Below are positions 35,490 through 43,633 of a stretch of 64,000 bases of DNA, piece after piece. Numbering within the stretch: the first letter of the stretch is position 1; each line of letters starts with the position of its first letter. The notes under the pieces were generated by a model. The model saw only the letters and a program-made list of their open reading frames with translations, was not told the origin of the DNA and made no database searches. The stretch is from Chthoniobacterales bacterium (lineage in GTDB: Bacteria; Verrucomicrobiota; Verrucomicrobiia; Chthoniobacterales; DASVRZ01). The position numbers and the translations under genes were made by a program. The DNA is taken from NCBI GenBank assembly GCA_039930045.1, contig JBDSQB010000017.1, positions 1 to 64,000 on the forward strand, given 5' to 3'.

Positions 35490-38447
35490 TCAGGGCCGCG
35501 TCTCGACCCGGTAAAAACGCTTCGTTAGCGTGTCCATTGTGGAGGGATCGATCACGTCCAGCGTGGCGCCGGTGCCGGGAATCTCCGACTGCAACGGCTG
35601 CCACGAACCGGTGAGATCGTCGGTAAACTCCACTTTGTAAAAACGATCCAGAGCGGTCGGAAACTGAATGTGAAAGCCACTCGCATCCGCGAAAAACTGG
35701 CTGATCCCGGGACGACTTTCAGTGTTATGCGGGTCGGTGCCGGCGAGAAATTCCTGGGCGTTGGTGAAACCGTCGCCGTCGTCATCGAGCGCAGCATCGG
35801 CGGCGTCACTCGAGTTTAACTGCTGCTCCGCCTCCCAAAAGTTCGGCATTCCATCGGAGTCGGAGTCGTATGCGAAGATTTTTCCGGTCGCCGGATTCGA
35901 CACCAACTCAGCGGAAACGACATTCGCAAGCTGCACGAGAAAGCTCGCCGACGGACGGCTCAGGATTCCGCCATGCACCGTCACGTTCAGCGTTTGCGTC
36001 GTGCTTCCGGCGGGAAACGTGACCGCGCCATTCGCGGCGTCGTAGTTGATTCCAGCCAAAGCCGTCGCGTCCAAAGTCGAGAAATCGACTGTCACCTCGC
36101 GGATCGCCGGATCGGAAAGACTCAGGGAAAACGTGGCCACCGCGTCCGTGCCGGGGGCGGTTTCCGCGACGGTGGCGTTGGCGATGCACAGGATCGGAAG
36201 TGCGCTACCGACGGCGCGCCGGGCGTTCACGCGGCCGTAGCCGTAGAGGGGATTTCTCCCGTTGGCGTCGTAGGCGACCCCGCCGATTTGGTCGCAAGTC
36301 TGGTGCAGCAGCGTGCGGACTTCGAGTGCGGTCAGACTCGGATTTTCCGAAATCATCAGCGCGGCGATCCCGGCAGCGAGCGGCGTTGCGGCGGACGTGC
36401 CCCCGAAGTTCATTTTGTAATCCTGCGCCGTCCAGCCCACCGCGCCGACCGGATCGAGCGTGGCAATGTCATTCCAACCGCCGTTGCTCGGGGCGACGAA
36501 ATCAATTTTTCCACCGTATTCGCTGTAGTCGCTCCGCAAGTCCGCATCGGTCGAGGCACCGACCGCGATGGCACTCGCGTAGCTCGCCGGATAGGTCGTG
36601 TCGGTGGTGACATCCGGCACGCCATTGAGCGGCCCGGCCCCGGCGATGATCTGGAAACTGGCATTCAACAGGACGAAATAGAGGCCGGCATCCGGGTCCG
36701 ATGGAATCGAAACCGACGTCGCAAACGCCAGCGTTTCCTGTCCGGTCAACGCCACATACGGGCTCGCCAGCACGGCCAACTGTTTCGCCTTCAGCTTCGG
36801 CGACACCGCCGACCAGAAACCGCCCGTGCCGGTGAGCGCATTTTCAAAAGACAGGCTCCAGTTAGACGTGACTCCGAAGCTGCTCAACACGAACCAGCCG
36901 GGGACATCGCCCTCGAAATCCTCGTCCGGCAGCTTCGCGGTCAGGTGCGTGTAGCCGTCGCTGCCGAGCAGGCAGACATTGTCCACGCGCACCGCGTTTT
37001 CGCCGCCACTCGCAGCGCCCTGCAAATAGGCAAACCCGATGGAGTAGTTGCCGCCGAAGCCATTCAGGAAAATCCGCGCGCGCCCGCCGCCCTCATACCA
37101 CGTGCTCGCCGCGTTGCCGGTGGCGAAAAACGACGGGCAGCCCTTGCCGCTGCGGCCCTGAGTCGCCGCGTAGTCGAGCGCGGCCTCAATGTAGGGACTC
37201 GGACTGCCACCGCCCCAGCTATTGCTCAGGACATCGGCAAAATGCGCGGCGTAAAGCAGCGCGTCGCCAATGATCTGGTCGGTGGTAAAATCGCCGCTGT
37301 CGTCCGCGATCTTCACCGGGAGAATGGTGCAACCCGGCGCGATGCCAGCCGTCGGCGCGCCGGAGCCAAAGCTCGACGCAGCGATTCCAGCGCAACCCGT
37401 CCCGTGGCCGTTCGTGCCGATGGGAGTCGGATTGTTATCATTGTTCGCGAAGTCCCAGCCGTGCACATCGTCGATGAGACCGTCGCCATCGTCGTCGATG
37501 CCGTTGGTTTCCTTGCCGTCGCCGGACTCGCCGGGATTGGTGAAAATGTGCAGCGCCGGATGCGTCAGATCGACGCCGTCGTCGATGATCGCGATCACGG
37601 TCGAGGCCTTTCCCGTCGTCCGGTCCCAAGCCTGGGTCGCCTGCACGTCGGCTCCGGCGACGGCGTGATTCTGGCCCGTGTTGGCGAGCGCCTGCTGGTC
37701 GGGGAAAAATGGATTCGCCGGCTCCAGTTCGCGTCGGATCTCGCGGACAAAATTGGGCTGCGCCCAGACCACGTCGCCCGAGGCGGCGGCCCGACGGCAG
37801 AGCGCGAGTGGATCGGCGCGACGGGCGCTTTTGATCCGCAGACAATGCACATGGAGCGGATTCGGCGTCGGGCTGGGGACGAGTTCCATTCCATTCTGGC
37901 GCGCCCAAGCGGTGATTTGAGTTGCAGTGAAATGAGGCGCAAAACGCACGAGCAATTCATCGGTCAGAATCATGCGCCGATGCGTTTTGCGATCCACCAG
38001 CACGGGAAACGCGCGGCTCACCGCTGGCTCCGCGAGCATTTTTGCGGTGTCCATTGTCTCCGCTGCGTTGCGCGCCCGGAGGATTTGCAGCCGCCGCCCG
38101 CCCCGCAGCCGCACCTCGCCGATCTGCGTGTGCAACGGCACGCCACGGCGCGCGCGGAGTTTCTTGAGACCAGCAGTCGTGGTGACCTCCGGCGCAAATT
38201 CGACCGCCGTGCTGGTGGCCGAGCGCAGCAAACTCACCCGGCTCTGGCCCGGAGTGAGATAGAAATCTCCGGCATCAGTTAGTTTCTCCGGGCTGATCGC
38301 CGTCGCCGGAAGCACCTTTGGCAAATCCGCCCACTGCGTTCCAGCGGGCACGGAGCGAAATTGCAGATCGACCGCTCCCGCATGGGCGAAAAAAGCAGCA
38401 CATGCCAGCAGAACAAGCAGCCTAAAAGAACGGCGGGGAGAGAGCAT
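35490..38447 (-). CDS. Secreted subtilisin-like (S8) protease with Calx-beta and TSP3-like C-terminus
   Basis: 985 residues with signal peptide (about 1-25), N-terminal propeptide-like region and S8 domain. Catalytic residues are D289 (AIIDDGVD), H348 (NGHGTGC) and S685 (FGGTSAATP). An insertion of roughly 180 residues between His and Ser (about 445-625) contains EDFEGDVPGW and WSLSFENA, typical of a beta jelly roll. A Calx-beta module follows (about 745-850), then DSDSDGMPNFWE and DDDGDGFTNAQEF, calcium-binding TSP3-like motifs, and a short beta C-terminus. Ends 3 bp after the convergent TPR gene. Confidence 0.92.
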   Translation of the reverse strand: MLSPRRSFRLLVLLACAAFFAHAGAVDLQFRSVPAGTQWADLPKVLPATAISPEKLTDAGDFYLTPGQSRVSLLRSATSTAVEFAPEVTTTAGLKKLRARRGVPLHTQIGEVRLRGGRRLQILRARNAAETMDTAKMLAEPAVSRAFPVLVDRKTHRRMILTDELLVRFAPHFTATQITAWARQNGMELVPSPTPNPLHVHCLRIKSARRADPLALCRRAAASGDVVWAQPNFVREIRRELEPANPFFPDQQALANTGQNHAVAGADVQATQAWDRTTGKASTVIAIIDDGVDLTHPALHIFTNPGESGDGKETNGIDDDGDGLIDDVHGWDFANNDNNPTPIGTNGHGTGCAGIAASSFGSGAPTAGIAPGCTILPVKIADDSGDFTTDQIIGDALLYAAHFADVLSNSWGGGSPSPYIEAALDYAATQGRSGKGCPSFFATGNAASTWYEGGGRARIFLNGFGGNYSIGFAYLQGAASGGENAVRVDNVCLLGSDGYTHLTAKLPDEDFEGDVPGWFVLSSFGVTSNWSLSFENALTGTGGFWSAVSPKLKAKQLAVLASPYVALTGQETLAFATSVSIPSDPDAGLYFVLLNASFQIIAGAGPLNGVPDVTTDTTYPASYASAIAVGASTDADLRSDYSEYGGKIDFVAPSNGGWNDIATLDPVGAVGWTAQDYKMNFGGTSAATPLAAGIAALMISENPSLTALEVRTLLHQTCDQIGGVAYDANGRNPLYGYGRVNARRAVGSALPILCIANATVAETAPGTDAVATFSLSLSDPAIREVTVDFSTLDATALAGINYDAANGAVTFPAGSTTQTLNVTVHGGILSRPSASFLVQLANVVSAELVSNPATGKIFAYDSDSDGMPNFWEAEQQLNSSDAADAALDDDGDGFTNAQEFLAGTDPHNTESRPGISQFFADASGFHIQFPTALDRFYKVEFTDDLTGSWQPLQSEIPGTGATLDVIDPSTMDTLTKRFYRVETRP

Positions 38448-38484
38448 GTGGCGTGAGGAAACGGTCCGGCCAATGGAAGCGAAG

Positions 38485-38566
38485 TGCCTGGGAAAGGACT
38501 TGAACCTTCACTCCTTTCGGAACCAGATCCTAAGTCTGGCGCGTCTGCCAATTTCGCCACCCAGGC
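38485..38566 (-). tRNA. tRNA-Leu (anticodon UAG)
   Basis: Minus-strand cloverleaf with acceptor stem GCCTGGG/CCCAGGC plus discriminator A, anticodon stem CCAGA/TCTGG around loop CTTAGGA (anticodon UAG), a long class II variable arm, and a T-arm with GGTTCAAGTCC. CCA is not encoded. It reads CUA (and perhaps all CUN) leucine codons. Confidence 0.95.
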
Positions 38567-38696
38567 TTGAGTCGCAGCGGGATCAATACCGTTAGCCCCG
38601 AAAGTTGGCAACTGCTTTCTCCGGCTCCCGCCGTGCAGGATCTTCCTGCGGAGAAGGTTTTTGACGAGCCGACCCTCCACCGCTATGCAACCCAGC

Positions 38697-38966
38697 ATGT
38701 GCCGCAACATCAAACCGCTCTTTAACTTCGCACCGCCCGTCACCGACGACGAAGTCCGCGCCGCGTCCCTGCAATTCGTCCGCAAAATTACCGGCTTCCA
38801 TTATCCCTCGAAAGCCAACGAAGCCGCCTTCCACGCCGCCGTCGAAGAAATCGCCCACCTCTCCGGCCACCTGCTCAGTAGCCTGCACCCCGTCGCCCCG
38901 CCCAAAGACCGCGCCGAAGAAGCCGCCAAAGCCAAAGCGCGTTCTGCAAAACGATTCGCCGCATAA
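38697..38966 (+). CDS. DUF2277 family protein
   Basis: 89 residues from the ATG at 38697. The start CRNIKPLFNFAPP, then AASLQFVRKITGF and the Ala/Lys-rich end AKARSAKRFAA are the family pattern. Soluble, function unknown. Downstream of the tRNA on the opposite strand. Confidence 0.9.
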   Translation: MCRNIKPLFNFAPPVTDDEVRAASLQFVRKITGFHYPSKANEAAFHAAVEEIAHLSGHLLSSLHPVAPPKDRAEEAAKAKARSAKRFAA

Positions 38967-39068
38967 AAACCTAACTCGCTCCACCAAAGGGCCGCCCGAG
39001 TAAGTGGCGCAGCGACCGAATTGGCGAAACCTATTGAAACGCCCACGCGCCTCTGCAACTTTCCGAGC

Positions 39069-39470
39069 ATGGCAAAAATCCTCGGCTTCCATCACACCGC
39101 CATCCGCTCCGCAGACTTCGACCGGAGCATCGCCTTCTACACCGAAGTGCTGGGCCTCCAAGTCAAGATCACCTGGGGGGCCGAGAACGAGCGCGCCGCC
39201 ATGATCGACGCGGGCGATGGAAATTACATCGAAGTCTTCGAGCGCGGCGCGGCCACCGTCCCTTCGGAGGCCACCATCCTCCACTTTGCACTCCGCACGG
39301 ACGATTGCTCGGCGATGCTGGAAACCGTGCGGTCGGCTGGGGCAGAAATCACCATGGAGCCCAAGGAAATCACCATCGCCTCGAACATCGGCCCGGTGCC
39401 GGTGAAAATCGCCTTCTTCAAAGGCCCCGACGGCGAAATCGTGGAGCTGTTTGAGAATGCCGTGCTGTAG
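39069..39470 (+). CDS. VOC superfamily (glyoxalase-like) protein
   Basis: 133-residue single-chain protein with two beta-alpha-beta-beta-beta modules. GFHHTAIRSADFDRSIAFY opens the fold; metal ligand positions are His9, Glu near residue 55 (NYIEVFE) and Glu near 127 (EIVELFE). Substrate unknown; lyase or dioxygenase-like VOC proteins share these features. Start ATG at 39069. Confidence 0.88.
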   Translation: MAKILGFHHTAIRSADFDRSIAFYTEVLGLQVKITWGAENERAAMIDAGDGNYIEVFERGAATVPSEATILHFALRTDDCSAMLETVRSAGAEITMEPKEITIASNIGPVPVKIAFFKGPDGEIVELFENAVL

Positions 39471-39515
39471 ACGCGGACTTCGGGGACTGACAGCAATACG
39501 TTTTAATCTGCATCC

Positions 39516-39527
39516 AGAATCGATTCT
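39516..39527. promoter_or_regulatory. AGAATCGATTCT palindrome at left end of the accessory island
   Basis: Perfect 12-bp palindrome just past the 3' end of the SLATT gene. The half-sites AGAATC and GATTCT also make up the spaced palindrome at the other end of the island (42400-42423). Could be part of a terminator, an operator or a site of insertion. Confidence 0.4.
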
Positions 39528-39533
39528 TTTAGC

Positions 39534-40187
39534 CTATTTACTCACAGGGAAAGTAAAGTATGCGAAGAGAGCGAATAGTAGAGGAGGCATGGCCATACAC
39601 ATGTAATAAAAGAGGTATTCTCGGGTGAAGAGGCTGGCATGTGTGTAGAAGACATCCCACTTCGATAGAGCATGATCGTCATAGTTCGGTTTGGACGCCC
39701 GAAAGCAGGCGAAGTCCACATCGTCGTGATTATCGGAACGTTGCAGGATGTCATCATACCGCTTTGAGAGATTCTCTACACTCGTCAGAAAATCGGAGCC
39801 CTTCTCATTACCATAGCGTGTTTTCAATGCGCGAAGCTCTTTATATAACTCTGCAATTTGGAGGCCGCTTTGATGAAAGGTGTAAGCACGCACGCTATAG
39901 TTCTGCGATGCCTCAAGCTGACTAACTACCAGAATGATGATCGAAAGAGCCGAACTGATGAAAAGAATCACCTGGCTAGTGCTGCCTAATGAGAACTGCG
40001 GCAGCATTGTGGTAATTAGAGAAAAGATCATCACATAGGCCGAGAGGAGTGATACGGCCCTTGTGGATAGCTCATGCTTCTTGCGGAGTCGCGAAGCTGC
40101 GTTGAAGCGGCTTTTGTAAGTGGACCAAAGCTTATAATTAAGCTCACGGTCATAAGTGCCTTGCGCGTAAAGTGGAATGTTACTCAT
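39534..40187 (-). CDS. SLATT-domain two-TM protein (putative defence effector)
   Basis: 217 residues. After a basic stretch (YKSRFNAASRLRKKHELSTRA, shown in part), two adjacent hydrophobic helices (about 47-64 and 70-92) and a helical cytoplasmic part with ELYKELRALKTRYG match SLATT domains, predicted pore-forming effectors in CBASS, RT-associated and other conflict systems. A third hydrophobic segment (about 190-213) is near the C-terminus. Base composition is AT-richer than flanking genes. It follows the nuclease gene by 25 bp. Confidence 0.75.
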   Translation of the reverse strand: MSNIPLYAQGTYDRELNYKLWSTYKSRFNAASRLRKKHELSTRAVSLLSAYVMIFSLITTMLPQFSLGSTSQVILFISSALSIIILVVSQLEASQNYSVRAYTFHQSGLQIAELYKELRALKTRYGNEKGSDFLTSVENLSKRYDDILQRSDNHDDVDFACFRASKPNYDDHALSKWDVFYTHASLFTREYLFYYMCMAMPPLLFALFAYFTFPVSK

Positions 40188-40212
40188 CAGAGATGCAATT
40201 TGTTAGATTGAA

Positions 40213-41022
40213 TCAAGACAAGTTGCGCGCCTCTGCCGCCTCTCGATAACGACTAAGCTCCTCTGTGGACAATTGCTCTTGAGGGACAAGCTGATAATGC
40301 CTTTCTTCGCGAACGCTCACCCCGGCTTCCGTATCTTCAAATTCAAAGAGCGCGATTACTTTGTCCGACATAAATTGTGCTGCTAAAGGACGGCAAATGA
40401 GCAATGGAAATTTTTCAGCACATGCTGCGATATCCTGTTCTATTTGCACTGCACTGAGACGATCTCGGCCACCTTTGGCTTGTATTGGTAAAACGTAATG
40501 GCATCCCCTGCGATCCAACCCTACATAGAGTTCATCAATTTCCACTTGTCCTATATCAGCGACAGCAGTCCGAAGATGGTTCTGCAAGGAATAACAAGTG
40601 ATGCCCGTGAAGATATCGACGAGCCGATTATATCTTAGCTTCGCCAGCAAAGCTTGTTCGTCTCCTAGTGCGTAGCGGGAAATAACTCCTGGAGTAGAAT
40701 CTGGAACTTTAATCACACTTAGAGCGGGATTGGCCTTTAATGTCCACTGTGCTGCCAGCACAAATCGATAACGACTGTTACCAATCTTTCTAAGTATCCA
40801 TTCCTTTTTAGCAGGTGCAGTTGACCTGATTTCCTCAGGGAAAGGTTGGCGGAACCGAAAGGAGTAAACTACATCACCAATGTTCTTCGGTCTCTCCAAC
40901 CCAAGGGTGGATGCAGCCTGAACAATCTCTTCACGATCAAACTCCAGTGAGGTCAGACCTTCGCTGTAGTGTGACTTAAATATGTGGACGATGATTTGAG
41001 CGTATTGCTTTTTAGTAGCCAT
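40213..41022 (-). CDS. Putative PD-(D/E)XK-type restriction endonuclease
   Basis: 269 residues from the ATG at 41022, which has a GGA ribosome site 9 nt upstream; an ATG at 41037 overlapping the methyltransferase is possible. The N-terminal part (about 1-95) looks like a helical/winged-helix DNA-binding region. The nuclease core is EIDELYVGLD (E161, D163) followed after 17 residues by PIQAKGG (Q181, K183), a D-Xn-QxK active site, and an alpha helix with QIEQD. It is coupled to the methyltransferase and thus probably its restriction partner. Confidence 0.72.
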   Translation of the reverse strand: MATKKQYAQIIVHIFKSHYSEGLTSLEFDREEIVQAASTLGLERPKNIGDVVYSFRFRQPFPEEIRSTAPAKKEWILRKIGNSRYRFVLAAQWTLKANPALSVIKVPDSTPGVISRYALGDEQALLAKLRYNRLVDIFTGITCYSLQNHLRTAVADIGQVEIDELYVGLDRRGCHYVLPIQAKGGRDRLSAVQIEQDIAACAEKFPLLICRPLAAQFMSDKVIALFEFEDTEAGVSVREERHYQLVPQEQLSTEELSRYREAAEARNLS

Positions 41023-41023
41023 A

Positions 41024-42358
41024 TTATTTTTTCCCATTCCATTGGAGCACCAGGACTTCCTCGCGAAGTTGCTCCCTCGTAGCAGTGGCCAGACGGGTCC
41101 GGAAGAGATCCAGATTGATCACCTCATAACCAAGTTGCTCTGCAATCGAGCCTAACAACTGGCCCGTGCGAATCATCACTCGCAAGTAAGATGCTTGATC
41201 GCCGACCACATACGCCAGTTGAGCTCCGGGACGTAAAAGAGGCCTTAACTCGGAAAAGTGCCGGGCCATCCCTCCGAAGTAAAGTTTGGTCACACGAGCA
41301 TAGAGTCGCTCAAAGCCACTGGTCTTTCCCATTTCAATCCGCCGCCGCTCTATCTCTTGAGCGATACGTTCTATCTCGGGATATTGAGCCACCCAGCGAT
41401 CATCATCGTCTCCTTTATAGACGCCCCGAGTATTCGAGCGAAGCATGGTGCGCTTAAGATCACGCAACGTGGAGCGGTTATGAAAGAATCCTAGTATCAC
41501 ACTCTCGAGTCGTGTGGTTCGGGTGTAATCCTTTTCATTAGGATATGGAGGCGAAGTAATGATCGCATCAATGGAAGATGATTTTAGCAACGAGGGCGCG
41601 GTGCGTGCATCTGCATGAAGAACGCGTGCCGCCACTTTGGGCAGCGACTTAAGCAAGCGAATGTCATGCGCCATCTGACAAATTCGAGAAAGCCAGGTGG
41701 ATACAACGGGGGCATCATCTTTAGCCGGTCCGATGCCTACTTCTGGGCCAAAGTGGAGATTGCTAATGGTAGTAACTAACGAGCGGGCCAGAGCCAGACG
41801 AAAATGCGCTACGAATTTGCCTGACTTATCAATGCAGTCGAGCAGCACCAGAGTCTTGTGAAGCGGCAGAGGGCTAATGGAGTTTGCCAGTAACAGTTTC
41901 GCAGCATCAGTCGATAAATGCCTGAGCAAGATTGCTGGTGAACTTTCCCGCAGCAAACAAGGCTGTGGATCGTCCGTGATTCCTTCTCGCTCGAGTATTT
42001 CCAGTGATCTCTCGGCGATTCTGGCAGCCGCTAACTCCATTTGATCAGGATCAGGAGACCAATCGATTTTTGTGTTGCTGGCGAAGAAAGCCATTGGATG
42101 CGCTTCAATTCCCACGCCCCGCAGTCCGAGTTTTTGACATTCAACAACCGTTGTTCCTGTGCCGCAAAAAGGATCGAGCACCACTGCTTTACTACCCAGA
42201 CCGAACCGCTCCACGTACTGACGCACCAGATGCGGCGGATAGGACAACACAAACCTGTACCAATCGTGCGCCGGACGGTCGCCTGCCTCAAGGCGATTGG
42301 AGTCGCTCCGCAGCGCCGGCTGAATCCTGAGCGGGGCAACGTAAGCGGTCGATTTCAT
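41024..42358 (-). CDS. Site-specific DNA methyltransferase (amino-MTase)
   Basis: 444 residues from the ATG at 42358. SAM-binding motif I is LDPFCGTGTT (61-70) and catalytic motif IV is ITSPPYPN (267-274), so it is an N6-adenine or N4-cytosine methyltransferase. Motif I comes before IV and they are separated by about 200 residues, an unusually long spacing. A start at 42400 is possible, with the palindrome overlapping its ribosome site. It is the first gene of a three-gene minus-strand operon. Confidence 0.88.
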   Translation of the reverse strand: MKSTAYVAPLRIQPALRSDSNRLEAGDRPAHDWYRFVLSYPPHLVRQYVERFGLGSKAVVLDPFCGTGTTVVECQKLGLRGVGIEAHPMAFFASNTKIDWSPDPDQMELAAARIAERSLEILEREGITDDPQPCLLRESSPAILLRHLSTDAAKLLLANSISPLPLHKTLVLLDCIDKSGKFVAHFRLALARSLVTTISNLHFGPEVGIGPAKDDAPVVSTWLSRICQMAHDIRLLKSLPKVAARVLHADARTAPSLLKSSSIDAIITSPPYPNEKDYTRTTRLESVILGFFHNRSTLRDLKRTMLRSNTRGVYKGDDDDRWVAQYPEIERIAQEIERRRIEMGKTSGFERLYARVTKLYFGGMARHFSELRPLLRPGAQLAYVVGDQASYLRVMIRTGQLLGSIAEQLGYEVINLDLFRTRLATATREQLREEVLVLQWNGKK

Positions 42359-42399
42359 CGCGATCATCTGTAGCAATGAACACGAACTGCAGAAAGACA

Positions 42400-42423
42400 T
42401 TTAGAATCCGCTTAGATTCTAAA
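42400..42423. promoter_or_regulatory. Spaced palindrome upstream of the methyltransferase
   Basis: TTTAGAATC (42400-42408) and GATTCTAAA (42415-42423) are exact complements with a 6-bp spacer. A TATAGA-like -10 lies next to it on the minus strand. It fits an operator for autoregulation. Each arm contains a GANTC pentamer, so self-methylation control is conceivable. Confidence 0.55.
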
Positions 42424-42470
42424 TCTATAAGCTTCCAGCCTTTGGCGTCTCGCTGAGCCGGGAGAATGCG

Positions 42471-43193
42471 TTATAACCCCATCTCTCTCAGCAAGTCAGG
42501 GCGTTTGCGGAGGGTGACTCTGGCGATGCCTTTGAATTCTTTCATCCACTCTTTCAAGGCGTTGTAGGTGGTGGTGACGGCTTGGAGGTCGCTGAGGTCG
42601 TCCTCGGGTTCGTCGGGTTCGGGAGCGGGGTCGGGTTCTTCTTCGCCGAGGTCGGGTTCGGTGAGTTTGCCGAGGGCCACGATGAGGGTGTCGAGCCGGG
42701 CGGGGGTGTAGCCGCGAAGGGTGAGTTTGGCGGTGTGCGGCGCTTTTTTGCCGGCGGCGTAGGAGGCTCCGGCGGCGGCGACGAATTTGCCAAAGTCGTC
42801 GGGCATGTCGCCGGTGACGCCGAGGGCCACGCGGTCGCCCTGCCCGGGGAAGGCGGCGCGGGCGATGCCGCGAAAGTCGGTGTAGTCTTCGCGGGCGTCG
42901 GCGATGGCTTGCTTGCGCAGGGAGGTGTGGCTGCGGTCGGCGCCGATGCCGGGGAGCTGTTTGTTGAAGGCTTCTCTGGCGGCCGCTTGCAGGACGATGC
43001 CTTCTTGAATGGCGGCGGCGGTGTAGCCGGGGTCGATGAGTTTCGCGGCGATCTCAGGATTTTGGAGAGCGGTGTTGAGGGTGGCCAGCGAGTCGGTGAT
43101 GTAGGCGCCGATGGCTTGGTTTTGCACGGAGCGTTTGCGCTTGGGTTTGTTGTTGTTGTCGTCAGGAGTAGGAGTGGGATTTTCGTTGGCCAT
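42471..43193 (-). CDS. Hypothetical protein, Ala-rich with acidic linker
   Basis: 240 residues. Disordered charged N-terminus (NENPTPTPDDNNNKPKRKR), then helical Ala-rich parts (AAAREAFNKQLPG, RKQAIADAREDY), a Glu/Asp/Pro linker (about 181-200) and a conserved-looking end FKGIARVTLRKRPDLLREMGL, shown in part. No family name known to me. The 21-bp array lies upstream of its start. Confidence 0.65.
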   Translation of the reverse strand: MANENPTPTPDDNNNKPKRKRSVQNQAIGAYITDSLATLNTALQNPEIAAKLIDPGYTAAAIQEGIVLQAAAREAFNKQLPGIGADRSHTSLRKQAIADAREDYTDFRGIARAAFPGQGDRVALGVTGDMPDDFGKFVAAAGASYAAGKKAPHTAKLTLRGYTPARLDTLIVALGKLTEPDLGEEEPDPAPEPDEPEDDLSDLQAVTTTYNALKEWMKEFKGIARVTLRKRPDLLREMGL

Positions 43194-43336
43194 GATGTTT
43201 TATTGAGAGGTTGCGAGTGAAATGCGGGAGGTGGAGAAATGGGTCCAACTCCTCTAACGGGACTGAGAACGCCGATCTTTTGCTTCGTTGAATAGAAAAT
43301 TATCTCGTCATCGGGCTGTTTTTTGGCTGAAAGGCA

Positions 43337-43567
43337 GCTAAAAAGCCGGTCGGGAGTCTTATGCAGACCGGTGGAGCCTCTAAAAAGTCGCGGGGCGCTG
43401 CTAAATAGTCGCGGGAAGACGCTAATTAGTGGCGCGGACTCACTAAAAAGCGGCGGAGAGGTCTTAAATAGTCGCGTGGAGGCGCTAAAAAGCAGCGGGG
43501 CGACGCTAAATAGTGGCGTGGAGGTGCTAAATAGCGGCGCTGCACTGCTAAAAAGCAGCCAGCATTC
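43337..43567. repeat. Degenerate 21-bp tandem array, 11 units (locus 2)
   Basis: Units start at 43337 and every 21 bp to 43547 without any indel. The core is GCTAAAWAG followed by a G/C-rich half such as TSGCGKGG. Substitutions vary from unit to unit but the period is exact. A plus-strand frame (43323-43637) reads heptads beginning L-K/N-S through the array, but this follows from the 21-bp period, so it is not called as a gene. The array lies between two minus-strand genes. Confidence 0.9.
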
Positions 43568-43633
43568 GTTGTCGCGCCGGAGAAACGATCACGGGACGGA
43601 GCCGGATCGGTTCGTTTTGAGCGGACTTCCGTT

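Noticed and set aside
43337-43567. CRISPR or iteron origin at locus 2
   Set aside because: No cas or rep genes, no DnaA boxes recognised, and units are too divergent for iterons.
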